Source: Plut-88900 sp965116945 (GTDB lineage: Bacteria > Chloroflexota > Dehalococcoidia > Plut-88900). Taken from it: DNA of 64,000 nucleotides. The position numbers and the translations under genes are program-made. The notes beneath the pieces are model-generated. The model saw only the letters and a program-made list of their open reading frames with translations. It had not been told where the DNA came from and did no database searches. The stretch lies in the NCBI GenBank assembly GCA_965116945.1, contig OZ220734.1, positions 248,001 through 312,000 of the forward strand, written 5' to 3'. This document shows, in pieces, positions 1-7,915 of this stretch (position 1 is the first letter of the stretch; the number at the start of each line of letters is the position of its first letter).

Positions 1-51
1 GTGAGGCACGCGCCAGTATATGACCCAGAAGGCGTACACCTGAGGGAGTAG
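1..51 (+). CDS. 3' end of a SoxA/GcvT-type protein (partial)
   Basis: The first 16 codons of the window form an open frame ending in TAG at 49-51. The peptide tail includes PVYDPEGVHLRE. Aminomethyltransferase-fold proteins, including the C-terminal domain of the sarcosine oxidase alpha subunit, often end in a segment of the form P-[FVY]-Y-D-P-x-G-x-x-[LM]-R. The gene ends 11 bp before a GcvT-like gene and two genes before a SoxB-like gene, which supports SoxA or a GcvT paralogue. The rest lies outside the window, so the identity is tentative. Confidence 0.5.
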   Translation: MRHAPVYDPEGVHLRE

Positions 52-62
52 GTCGAGGCGCA

Positions 63-806
63 ATGGATTCAAGGACTACAGCAATAGCCAAGCTGACCGC
101 GATGCACGCCGCTCATCGGGAACTGGGGGCGGAGTTTGTATACCGAGACGGGTGGAAGCTGCCGGGCCACTACTCGGGGGTGGAAGAGGAGGTGGCGAGG
201 GTGAAGGGCGCCGGTGGAATCTTCGATATCAGCCCGGTGGGGAAGCTCTCATTCCAAGGCGCGGATGTGCTGGCAGGGGTGGCCACTGCGCTTGCTCTGC
301 CAGAGCCCCTGGCCATAGGGAAGTCGGTAAAGTGCGCTTGCCCAACGGCGAGCGAGGACAGCCGGGAGTCAGTTACGGTGGCGGCGCTTACGTATGACGA
401 GGCGATGGTGATAACTTCGGCGGGGGCCCGGGAGTCGGTTGCCGGAGCATTGGAAGAGCAGCTTGCAGGATGCGGCCACATGATAGACCTATCATCAGCG
501 TGGGCAGGGATAGGGGCGGTCGGGCCCCGGGTGGGGGATGCTCTCGCCAGAATTGTGGAGCTAGATCTGGACCCCGAGCGCTTCCTAAACGGAGCATGTG
601 CCCAGGCCAAGACTGCCGAGGTGCATGGGTTGATATTGCGGGGTGATGTGTCAGGTGAATTGGGTTTCCAGGTGTACGTGACGAGGGACTACGGGGAGTA
701 TGTGTGGGATGCGTTGGTGCATGGGGGGAGAGGTGTGGGGGTGGGGCCTGTCGGGATAGATGCATTCGAACAGATTGCGGGAGACAGCTCAGGGATACCC
801 TGGTAG
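63..806 (+). CDS. Short GcvT/SoxG-like folate-binding protein
   Basis: The 247-residue product resembles the N-terminal folate-binding domain of glycine cleavage T proteins. Residues 13-55 read like the family start (LTAMHAAHRELGAEF, then GIFDISPVGKLSFQG), and the end (VGPVGIDAFEQIAGDSSGIPW is 21 residues; key part GPVGIDAFEQIAG) corresponds to the R-P-x-G-L-x-A-x-D-x-L-R-L-E-A-G strand of GcvT. The usual C-terminal barrel domain of about 100 residues is absent, so its size is closer to a sarcosine oxidase gamma subunit. It probably handles the one-carbon group released by oxidative demethylation. It lies 11 bp after the preceding stop and 12 bp before the M24 gene, so one operon is likely. 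A decayed GcvT is the alternative. Confidence 0.65.
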   Translation: MDSRTTAIAKLTAMHAAHRELGAEFVYRDGWKLPGHYSGVEEEVARVKGAGGIFDISPVGKLSFQGADVLAGVATALALPEPLAIGKSVKCACPTASEDSRESVTVAALTYDEAMVITSAGARESVAGALEEQLAGCGHMIDLSSAWAGIGAVGPRVGDALARIVELDLDPERFLNGACAQAKTAEVHGLILRGDVSGELGFQVYVTRDYGEYVWDALVHGGRGVGVGPVGIDAFEQIAGDSSGIPW

Positions 807-818
807 CGAGGACAATTA

Positions 819-2012
819 ATGGACCCACTGAAGTTTCTGCAAGAGAACCCAACGCCATCAGAGCTTCCTTTTCCCGAGGAGGAGTTTAAGCAGAGGATAG
901 CTAAGGTCCGCAAATTGATGGGCGAAGCCGAGTTAGACGTCCTGCTGGTGACTCACCTTCCCAACCTGTATTACCTGACGGGATACAACACAATTATCCC
1001 CAACCGATACGCGTGCCTGGTCCTGCCGATAGAAGGCGACGCCACCATTCACATTGCAGACGTAGAGTTGGGTGCGGTGTTTGCGACGGGATGGGTGCGG
1101 GACGTGGAGTTGTACCATTACTACGATGCGGCCCGGGCGATGGACCTGCTAGCTGGAGTAGTGGAAGGGAAGGGTTTGGGTTCAAAGGCGATTGGAGTTG
1201 AGACGGGGGTCTCGGGGTTGCACGTTAACCAGCACCGCAGGCTCACCGAGACACTTCCGAGTGCCAAATTTGTCGATGCGTCCCGGTTGGTGTACGAGGT
1301 ACGAAAGAGCAAGTCGGCGGCAGAGATTGAGTACATCCGGGAGGCGGGTCGTTTGACTGTGCTCGGTGTGGAAGCGGCGATGGCGGAGATTGCGCCTGGA
1401 AGAACTGACAACGATCTATCTGCTGCGTGTCATGAGGTGATGATTCGAGCAGGGAGTGAGTACTTTACGAAGTGGCAGAACATCATGACGGGTCACAGGT
1501 CAGGATTTCATCATTCCTTCCACGCTCGACATCCAATCGCGCATGGCGACCTCATTTACATGGAGCTTGGGGCTTCGTACAAGAGATACGATGCGCTGAT
1601 GATGCGGACGGCGACGCTCGGTGAGCCGGATGAACAGACCAGGAGGATGTCCGAGGCGATGCTTCGAACGTTCGAGGTGCTGACGTCCAACATCAAGCCG
1701 GGCCGCACGGCCCACGACGTGGCTATGGAGGCCAAGAAGGCTGTCGGGCCGGTTACGGAGGAGGCATTCTTTATCGAGAACTTTGGGTATTCGGTCGGGA
1801 TCGGTGTACCGTCGATCTGGGGAGAGGACTTAATTTTCATAGCCGAGGGTGTTGACGAGCCATTACAGCCGGGCATGGTGTTCCACACACCACTTACGAT
1901 CCATGTACCGGGGAAGCGTGGGGTGGGGTTCAGCGAGACGGTATTAGTAACTCAGACGGGTTGGGAGTCGTTGACGGCACAGGAACGAAGCTTGAGGGTG
2001 GTACCGGCGTAA
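819..2012 (+). CDS. M24-fold creatinase/ectoine-hydrolase-like protein
   Basis: The 397-residue product has a creatinase N-terminal domain (about 1-160) followed by a pita-bread M24 domain. The metal ligands of true Xaa-Pro peptidases are mostly gone. The usual first Asp is Glu in YMELGASYKRYDALMMRT, the second Asp of the D-x-T-R-T strand is missing, the G-H-G histidine segment reads FGYSVGIG, and the M-E-P glutamate is replaced (FHTPL). Creatinase and DoeA-type ectoine hydrolases share such losses, and the segment VPSIWGE resembles the Y-P-P-D-W-G-E stretch of DoeA. C-N hydrolysis of a small methylated amine or compatible solute is therefore likelier than peptide cleavage. It sits between GcvT-like and SoxB-like genes. 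The substrate is not determined. Confidence 0.8.
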   Translation: MDPLKFLQENPTPSELPFPEEEFKQRIAKVRKLMGEAELDVLLVTHLPNLYYLTGYNTIIPNRYACLVLPIEGDATIHIADVELGAVFATGWVRDVELYHYYDAARAMDLLAGVVEGKGLGSKAIGVETGVSGLHVNQHRRLTETLPSAKFVDASRLVYEVRKSKSAAEIEYIREAGRLTVLGVEAAMAEIAPGRTDNDLSAACHEVMIRAGSEYFTKWQNIMTGHRSGFHHSFHARHPIAHGDLIYMELGASYKRYDALMMRTATLGEPDEQTRRMSEAMLRTFEVLTSNIKPGRTAHDVAMEAKKAVGPVTEEAFFIENFGYSVGIGVPSIWGEDLIFIAEGVDEPLQPGMVFHTPLTIHVPGKRGVGFSETVLVTQTGWESLTAQERSLRVVPA

Positions 2013-3229
2013 TGTTCCAGCTATTCAAAAAAGAGCGGATGTGGAGGAAAGAGCCCCTCAAAAAACACTATGACATTGTGATCGTCGGGGCTGGGGTGCA
2101 CGGGCTGGCAATCGCTTATTACCTAGGGCAGAAGGGGATCACAAACGTGGCGGTGCTGGACAAGGGTTATCTAGGGGGAGGAGCTAGCGCACGGTCCACG
2201 GCGATCATCCGATCCAACTATGTGACGCCCGAGGGAATCCCCTTCTTCAGCGAAAGCGTGAAGATGTATGAAGATCTTTCGCAGGAGCTGGGATATAACC
2301 TGCTGTTCAGCCAAATGGGTCGTCTGGAATTGGCGCACACGGAGTCGTCAATTTATGCGCTGAGGCTTCGTGCGGACGCGAATGCTGCTCTGGGGGTGAA
2401 CAGCAGAATAGTTGGGAAGGACGAGATCCGAGAATTGGCTCCATTGTTGGACTTGCGGGAAGGGAAAGACCTTCCGGTTATGGCGGGGTTATTTCACCCT
2501 CCCGGTGGGGTGATCCGGCACGATGCAGTGATCTGGGCCTATGCACGTGGGGCAGACCGCAAGGGCGCTGAGATTCATCCGTTTACAGAGGTCACTGCGA
2601 TCAACAGGAACAACGGTCGGGTGACGGGGGTGGAGACGAACCGGGGGCCTATTGAGACAGACCTAGTGGTGAACTGTACGGCGGCGTGGGCTTCCAGCGT
2701 GGCGGCGATGGTCGGGCTGGACTTGCCGATGGTTACGCACCCTCTGCAGGCGATGGTGACGGAGCCGCTTAAGCCTCTCCTGCAAATAGGGGTATCGTCG
2801 ACTAATTTCCATGTTTATGTCTACCAGACAGACCGTGGAGAGTTAGTGATTGGGGGTGCGGTGGACCATTACACAAGCTATTCGTACAAATCTACGTTTC
2901 CGATCATTGAAGAGCTTTCCGCGGGTGCGTTGAGGATGTTTCCGTTCCTGAAGAAGGTGAACATTCTGCGGCAGTGGACCGGGATATGCGACATGACGCC
3001 GGACTATGCGCCGATCATGGGGAAGGTGTCGGGGCTAGAGGGGTTCTTGCTGAATTGCGGGTGGGGGACGTACGGGTTCAAGGCTGCACCGATATCGGGG
3101 AAGACGATGGCGGAGCTAATTGACACGGGAGAGGCGCCGGACCTGATCAAGCCGTTCACGCTGGACCGGTTCCGGGATGGTCGGCTGGTAAATGAGAAGG
3201 GTGCGGCTTCGAGCGCGGCTTTGCATTGA
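2012..3229 (+). CDS. soxB: SoxB-like FAD oxidoreductase (sarcosine oxidase beta family)
   Basis: The start is ATG 2012, which overlaps the previous stop as TAATG and gives 405 residues, the normal size for SoxB. The N-terminus matches the family: a basic lead (FKKERMWRK), the FAD fold YDIVIVGAGVHGLAIAYYLG, then GYLGGGASARSTAIIRSNY. The segment GGVIRHDAVIWAYARG corresponds to the region that in heterotetrameric sarcosine oxidases carries the covalently bound FMN. It is expected to oxidise the N-methyl group of sarcosine or a related amine and to pass the C1 unit to a folate-binding partner encoded upstream. No SoxD-type small subunit is seen next to it. A dimethylglycine or D-amino-acid type DAO enzyme is possible but fits less well. 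Confidence 0.85.
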   Translation: MFQLFKKERMWRKEPLKKHYDIVIVGAGVHGLAIAYYLGQKGITNVAVLDKGYLGGGASARSTAIIRSNYVTPEGIPFFSESVKMYEDLSQELGYNLLFSQMGRLELAHTESSIYALRLRADANAALGVNSRIVGKDEIRELAPLLDLREGKDLPVMAGLFHPPGGVIRHDAVIWAYARGADRKGAEIHPFTEVTAINRNNGRVTGVETNRGPIETDLVVNCTAAWASSVAAMVGLDLPMVTHPLQAMVTEPLKPLLQIGVSSTNFHVYVYQTDRGELVIGGAVDHYTSYSYKSTFPIIEELSAGALRMFPFLKKVNILRQWTGICDMTPDYAPIMGKVSGLEGFLLNCGWGTYGFKAAPISGKTMAELIDTGEAPDLIKPFTLDRFRDGRLVNEKGAASSAALH

Positions 3230-3428
3230 GGGTAATCGAAATCACGTAAAGGGAACATAGCACTCCCGAGTGAGTGAGCCCCACCGTTCCTAATATTGCC
3301 CGATTTCGGGACTATCTACACTAGTTAGCAGATTTCTCTTTTGCATGCCGTAGACCTAAACGGCAACAGGGACGGCGCGTCCTTGTGTATACCGCGAAAG
3401 CGAGGTCTGACTTGTCCGCAGCCTATAG

Positions 3429-4358
3429 TCAACTATTTGCTGGCAGGATTGGCCGTATTTTGAATTCTTTGTAGTATACGTCTCCATGCCTGGAGGCCAC
3501 GCTGACATTGCCATGGTTAGGGAAGGAGGAGATGTCGAAACAGGATACCAGTTCTTCATTCACGTATAGGCACCCCTGATCGTCCCAGGCAGTTATGCGA
3601 ATGTGGTTTTCACGTTTAGGGAGAGTGTTGAACAATCCTTCTAATGGTCCTGCTGCTATGGGGACCCTTTCCCTATGCAATCCTCCGTCTTCCGTTACCC
3701 TGTACGTCCAGCCATAAACCCTCCAAAATCCCTCGCTCAAGACCCTGATGCCTATTGAGTCTCGAACTTCCAGGCCGTATTGAAACCGACCTAACCGGCT
3801 AGGGTTTATAAACACAGCCTCAGCAGAAAGATCTGCGAGATGCAAGCCTCGACCGGCGTGCTTTAATTTTTCGACGCATGGGCTGAAGCAGAATAACTCC
3901 GTGGGGGCGCTCCGGATGGTAATCAGTGGGGCGAAGTCAGGTGTGGGTGTTGGGGTGGGTGTAGGGGTCGGAGTGGGAGTAGGGGTGGGCGTTGGGGTCG
4001 GAGTTGGGGCAGGGGTGGGAGTAGGGACAGGGGTGGGAGTAGGGAGGGGTGTTGGAGTGGGGATGGGGGTTGGGGTGGGAGTAGGTGTCGGAGCGGGCGT
4101 GGGTGTCGGTGTACGGGTGGGCAGGGGTGTTGGGGTTGGCATGGAGACAATGGTCGCCTCCACCCTGGTCTCTACGGTGGCCTTAAGGTCAGGGGTGGGA
4201 GTTGGTGGAGGCGTGGGAGTCGGGAGAGCTTGTGCAACGGCGGTACGTGCTGCGGCATCTACGTCCGGGGTGGGGGAGGAGATTCCCTCCTCGGGTATAC
4301 ACGCAGCAGACGCTACAGCGAAGGCGAGAACCCCAATGGTCAAACAAATCTTCTTCAA
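3429..4358 (-). CDS. Lipoprotein with Thr-Pro linker and unknown C-terminal domain
   Basis: I choose TTG 4358 as start because it opens directly on a lipoprotein signal: two Lys, a hydrophobic core (ICLTIGVLAFAVASAAC) and a lipobox Cys. The longer frame back to 4496 would bury the signal. After the Cys comes a module with TPDVDAAARTAVAQALP and TPDLKATVETRVEATIV, then a run of about 60 residues dominated by Thr-Pro. The C-terminal roughly 170 residues look beta-rich (FQYGLEVRDSIGIRV, NHIRITAWDDQGCLYVNEEL, GDVYYKEFKI). This suggests a jelly-roll, lectin-like or lamin-type fold, but I recognise no family. The linker probably holds the domain away from the membrane. It lies 25 bp after the PotD-like lipoprotein stop and shares its N-terminal module. 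Confidence 0.7.
   Translation of the reverse strand: MKKICLTIGVLAFAVASAACIPEEGISSPTPDVDAAARTAVAQALPTPTPPPTPTPDLKATVETRVEATIVSMPTPTPLPTRTPTPTPAPTPTPTPTPIPTPTPLPTPTPVPTPTPAPTPTPTPTPTPTPTPTPTPTPTPDFAPLITIRSAPTELFCFSPCVEKLKHAGRGLHLADLSAEAVFINPSRLGRFQYGLEVRDSIGIRVLSEGFWRVYGWTYRVTEDGGLHRERVPIAAGPLEGLFNTLPKRENHIRITAWDDQGCLYVNEELVSCFDISSFPNHGNVSVASRHGDVYYKEFKIRPILPANS
3940..4140 (-). repeat. Low-complexity Thr-Pro codon repeat
   Basis: About 200 bp of GT/GGGT-rich DNA on the plus strand reads as alternating Thr and Pro codons on the minus strand. Units of 6 bp (ACCCCx type) recur with small changes. It encodes the extended linker of the lipoprotein and is prone to length change by slippage. Confidence 0.85.
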
Positions 4359-4383
4359 GGGAGTAACCAGTCTATTGGATGGA

Positions 4384-5787
4384 CTACTTAAGTGCGTCCC
4401 AGCGATCACGCCACGCATCGGAACGCTGTGATGCGTGGACTTCATCCTCGAAGATGGCATAGGGAAGGTTGGTGGATGAGGAGGGCAAGTCGTCACGTAC
4501 GTGACTATATCGACGATCGTTCAGGTAGGGAAGGGAGCGGGAGTTTATCGGGCCGTAGGCGATGAATTGGGCCATGCGTACGTTGTTCTCGGGGAGGGCG
4601 GCCCAGGCCATATAGAGTTGCGCCAGTACGAAGGCGCGAGGATCTTGGTCATTAAGTCCCTTGATTATGGACCAAACACCTGTATTCATGACGTGGCCAC
4701 ATTCCCAACAGATTTTCACCGGGTTTCCCGAATGGATCGCATCGAAGAGGCGACCGCTCCAGCCTGTACAGAGGTCCAGTTCTCCACTGGAGAGAAGAGA
4801 AGGACAGTCGGCGCCCGCATTCCAGAATAGCTCTACCTGGTCCTGGTAATGCCGGAACAGATCAAAGGCCCGATTCACCTGGCTGGGAGTCAGAGCGGCA
4901 AGGCTCTTCCGGCCCTGCTCGGTATTCAGCAACGTGGGATTTTCCGAAAGCAGGACGAATACCATCTCGGCAGCAGGGTACCTGCCCCATCCCCGACTGC
5001 CGGAGAACCTCTCGGCATCGTAGATATCGGCCATGGTCCTCGGTTGGTTGCCTTCGGGGAAGGTGTCGGTGTTGTAAGCCCAGACTTCAGACCAGGTGAT
5101 GCCTCCGCCCGCGAAGAAGGGAGACTTGGCGGCTTCGAAGAAATGGCGGTTATCGATAATGGTGAAGTCTAGGCGTTCGACGTCTCCGCTTTGTGCGAGG
5201 GAGTCGATGGTGGCCGGGCCAGAGTCGAATATGTGCCAGCCGACGTTTTCTGACTGGGACCTGGCGCGGACGTTGCTGACGAAGGGCTGTTGTTCGTCGA
5301 TAATCTGAATACCGAAGCGGTCTTCGAAGGGAATGGCGAACGCTTTGCGTTGGGCGGCCTGATAAGCGCCACCCCATGAGCTGAACACCAATTGGTGGCC
5401 GCGGTATTTCCGGAGCTCGGCTTCGAGTTCTTCCCTGGTGGCCGGGTTATCAACCGTCCATTGGCTTATCGGCCTGAAGTTGGGAGTTGGGGAGGGAGTA
5501 GGAAAGGGCGTGGGAGCGGGTATTGGAGTCGGAGTTGGCACCGGTGTGGTTGTAGGGGATGGGGTGGGGGTGGGTTGGGCAAGGACGGTTGCCTGCACGC
5601 CTGCCCGGACGGTGGCGTCCAAGTCAGGGGTGGGGGAAGGGGTGGGGCTGGGGACGGCCTCGGCGATGGCGGTCTGGACGGCGGCGTTGACGTCGGGAGT
5701 GGGGGGAGGGGATTCGGGGGGAGGGATGCAGCCTGCCAAGGCTGTGACAACGACAAGGAATCCGATTGCGGGGCGTACACAGTTCAT
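4384..5787 (-). CDS. PotD-like extracellular solute-binding lipoprotein
   Basis: The 467-residue product starts with a lipoprotein signal (FLVVVTALAGC). Residues about 20-110 form the shared Chloroflexota-like module (TPDVNAAVQTAIAEAVP, TPDLDATVRAGVQATV) and a Thr-Pro linker. The rest is a family 1 / PotD-type binding protein: LVFSSWGGAYQAAQRKAFAIP, then EDRFGIQI, GITWSEVWAYNTDTFP, and AEMVFVLLSENP. Such proteins deliver polyamines or similar small solutes to an ABC permease at the outer face of the membrane. No potA, potB or potC gene is seen nearby, so the importer would be encoded elsewhere. The Cys-rich segment ICWECGHVMNTG in the C-terminal half is unusual. The ligand cannot be read from sequence. 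Confidence 0.85.
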   Translation of the reverse strand: MNCVRPAIGFLVVVTALAGCIPPPESPPPTPDVNAAVQTAIAEAVPSPTPSPTPDLDATVRAGVQATVLAQPTPTPSPTTTPVPTPTPIPAPTPFPTPSPTPNFRPISQWTVDNPATREELEAELRKYRGHQLVFSSWGGAYQAAQRKAFAIPFEDRFGIQIIDEQQPFVSNVRARSQSENVGWHIFDSGPATIDSLAQSGDVERLDFTIIDNRHFFEAAKSPFFAGGGITWSEVWAYNTDTFPEGNQPRTMADIYDAERFSGSRGWGRYPAAEMVFVLLSENPTLLNTEQGRKSLAALTPSQVNRAFDLFRHYQDQVELFWNAGADCPSLLSSGELDLCTGWSGRLFDAIHSGNPVKICWECGHVMNTGVWSIIKGLNDQDPRAFVLAQLYMAWAALPENNVRMAQFIAYGPINSRSLPYLNDRRYSHVRDDLPSSSTNLPYAIFEDEVHASQRSDAWRDRWDALK

Positions 5788-5889
5788 TGCAAATGCCTAT
5801 TGGTACGATAGGTATGTCAATGCCAGACTATGAACCAGGGAGGGGGAATTCAGCGCAAAAGTAGGGGGGACACGATTGCCGAATAGGCC

Positions 5890-5919
5890 TTGAGTGGCAT
5901 ATTCTTTGCCCAGTATACC
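5890..5919 (+). promoter_or_regulatory. Amidase promoter with palindromic operator
   Basis: TTGAGT (5890-5895) and TATACC (5914-5919) are 18 bp apart, 26 bp before the amidase ATG. The spacer begins with GGCATATTCTTTGCC (5896-5910), a 15-bp near-palindrome. The acyl-CoA dehydrogenase promoter near 23580 has a closely similar palindrome in the same position relative to its -35 box. Confidence 0.5.
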
Positions 5920-5944
5920 AAAGTGGAAACCAGGAGCTAGAAAC

Positions 5945-7360
5945 ATGGAACAGGAGATTTGCTGGCTTTCGGGGACGGAATTGGCGGAGGGGATTCGAGA
6001 GAAGAGGTTTTCGTCGGAGGAGGTAGTGCGGGCGCATTTGGACAGGATAGAGAAGCTTAACCCAACTTTGAACACTATCGTGACGTTTGAGCCGGACCCC
6101 CTGGAGAAGGCGAGGGAGGCAGATGCAGCGATTGCACGGGGCGATGAGGTAGGGGCTATTCACGGGGTGCCGTTTACCCTGAAGGACTGCGTGGAGGTGG
6201 CGGGGATGAAGGCCACGCAGGGATCTAAGATACTCGCGGACAACATTTCGGCGAAGGACTCCACAGTCTATGAGAGGTTGAGGGGCGCTGGCGGGATTCT
6301 GCTGGGGAAGACGAACCTGCCGGAGTTTGCACTGTGGTGGGAGACGAACAACCTGCTGTTCGGGGCGACGCATAACCCGTGGAAGATCGGGTATACGCCC
6401 GGGGGGTCGAGCGGCGGGGAGGGGGCTGCACTGGCAACTGGCATGTCGCCGTTGGGGGTGGGGACTGACCTGGGGGGGTCGATTAGACAGCCCTCGAGCT
6501 TCTGCGGGCTGGCGGGACTGAAGCCCACGCTGGGTCGGGTTCCGTACACCCGTGTAGTGCCGCAAACGCTGTTCAGGGCGATCCATGTCGGGCCTATGGC
6601 GCGGAATGTGCAGGACGTGGCCCTTGAGCTTGGCATAATGGCGGGCCCCGATGGCGAGGACATTTACGCTCCGCCGGTACCCGTGCCGGACTACACAGAC
6701 CTGGATGGCTCATTGCCCAGGCTCCGCATCGGGTGGAGCCCGACGGGCGGGACAGCTATTGAGGAGGAAGTGCAGAAGGTGGTTGCGAATGCAGCTGAGG
6801 CGCTGTCGGGGCTGGGACTGGAGGTGGAGCCGGTAGAAATCCCAGGGCTGGGGGATAACGATGCGCAGGTGATCTCGTCGGTGGTCTATCCCTCGGAAGC
6901 CAAGCCGTTCCTAATGAACATAGTCGGGGGACGGGAGGACGAACTCACGCCACTGTTGCGTAAACGCTATATCGACTCACCGGATAAGACCCTGGATGAA
7001 TACCTGGAAGCAAGCTTCAACTGGGAGTCGCTGAAGTGGGAGGTAGGTGAGTATTTCAGCCGCTATGACCTGTTCCTGTGCCCCACGGCACCGATGCCGG
7101 CGTACGAGGCGGGTCGGGAGGAGTTCGTAATCGGGGGGAAGACGATGGGCGCAAGGCACAGTCTTCGGGCCACGGTGCCCTGGGACCTGACGGGGTCTCC
7201 TGCGATGAACGTGCCATTCGGCTGGAGCGACGAAGGTATGCCCATCGGGGTACAGATGGTAGGCCGTCATTTCGAGGAGCACACGCTTCTGAAGGTGGCA
7301 AAGGCGCTGGAGAGCTGCCAAACGGACAGGCGTCGGCCGGCTATCGTCAATCAAGCTTAG
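5945..7360 (+). CDS. Amidase signature family hydrolase
   Basis: The start is ATG 5945, preceded by an AGGAG site; a longer frame from 5894 lacks a ribosome site. The 471-residue product has the whole amidase signature: Lys80 in GVPFTLKD, the cis-Ser in GGSSGGEGAALATG (residues 153-166), and the nucleophile Ser179 in GTDLGGSIR. These form the Ser-cisSer-Lys triad. Members hydrolyse amides, from simple nitrile-derived amides to aryl acylamides and amino-acid amides. GatA is excluded because gatB and gatC are absent and the C-terminal half differs from GatA. It has no signal peptide, so it is cytoplasmic. The substrate is unknown. Confidence 0.92.
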   Translation: MEQEICWLSGTELAEGIREKRFSSEEVVRAHLDRIEKLNPTLNTIVTFEPDPLEKAREADAAIARGDEVGAIHGVPFTLKDCVEVAGMKATQGSKILADNISAKDSTVYERLRGAGGILLGKTNLPEFALWWETNNLLFGATHNPWKIGYTPGGSSGGEGAALATGMSPLGVGTDLGGSIRQPSSFCGLAGLKPTLGRVPYTRVVPQTLFRAIHVGPMARNVQDVALELGIMAGPDGEDIYAPPVPVPDYTDLDGSLPRLRIGWSPTGGTAIEEEVQKVVANAAEALSGLGLEVEPVEIPGLGDNDAQVISSVVYPSEAKPFLMNIVGGREDELTPLLRKRYIDSPDKTLDEYLEASFNWESLKWEVGEYFSRYDLFLCPTAPMPAYEAGREEFVIGGKTMGARHSLRATVPWDLTGSPAMNVPFGWSDEGMPIGVQMVGRHFEEHTLLKVAKALESCQTDRRRPAIVNQA

Positions 7361-7448
7361 CGTAACTCAACGGATTCTCAGGGAGGATTTGACACTCGTG
7401 CCAGAGGGCCTTACCATCACTCGTACACCAGCAAGGGGAGCAACCGTA

Positions 7449-7676
7449 ATGTCAGTTTCACAAATGCTTTTGGCACTGTTTGCCGTAATGATAATTGCCG
7501 GGGCGGTCATATCATTCGGAGGATACCTGGTCGATGCCGATGAGAGCAGTGGAAATCTCCTGTCGGGCAACCCAGGAATCGGCAATGAGTTGGCATTCTT
7601 CCTAGTGCTTATCGGAGCCGGAGGACTGGTAGGGACGTTCCTGCTTCGCGGATTGCCCAACCCCTGGGGTGAGTAA
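7449..7676 (+). CDS. Small two-helix membrane protein
   Basis: ATG 7449 follows an AGGGGAG ribosome site with normal spacing and gives 75 residues. The frame opens earlier at a TTG (7389), but its GGGAGG lies only 2 bp upstream of that codon. Two hydrophobic helices are clear, about residues 6-25 (LLALFAVMIIAGAVISFGG) and 46-66 (ELAFFLVLIGAGGLVGTFLL). They are separated by an acidic loop with DADESSG. I recognise no family. It lies 88 bp after the amidase, with no strong terminator between. Confidence 0.6.
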   Translation: MSVSQMLLALFAVMIIAGAVISFGGYLVDADESSGNLLSGNPGIGNELAFFLVLIGAGGLVGTFLLRGLPNPWGE

Positions 7677-7915
7677 GTTCAACTACCGGGATAATCTTGG
7701 TACAAGGGTATAGTTGGCCCCAGAACAAGATTGGGGTTGAAGTAACCTAAACGCAAGTCAAGTACGAAACAAGCATAGCCGGGCGCATCCAAGCACCCAA
7801 GTCTATTTCAAGGCCTCCTTCAGGTCCGCAAAATGGCTTGGGTGTGTTTGCTTATAGGCGCCAGTGTGACGGATTCCCAAACAGCATCGCTCCCGTTGGA
7901 GACAGGAGCAACGCC

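Noticed and set aside
3940..4140. Possible CRISPR or tandem repeat array
   Set aside because: The repeat is a 6-bp-unit codon repeat inside a coding frame, without spacers.
3901..4431. Plus-strand frame encoding Gly-Val repeats
   Set aside because: It is the antisense reading of the Thr-Pro linker of the lipoprotein; it has no ribosome site and no domain outside the repeat.
7677..7915. Riboswitch before the Rieske gene
   Set aside because: A pair of complementary 9-bp segments (CACCCAAG with CTTGGGTG) is present, but nothing matches a known riboswitch core.
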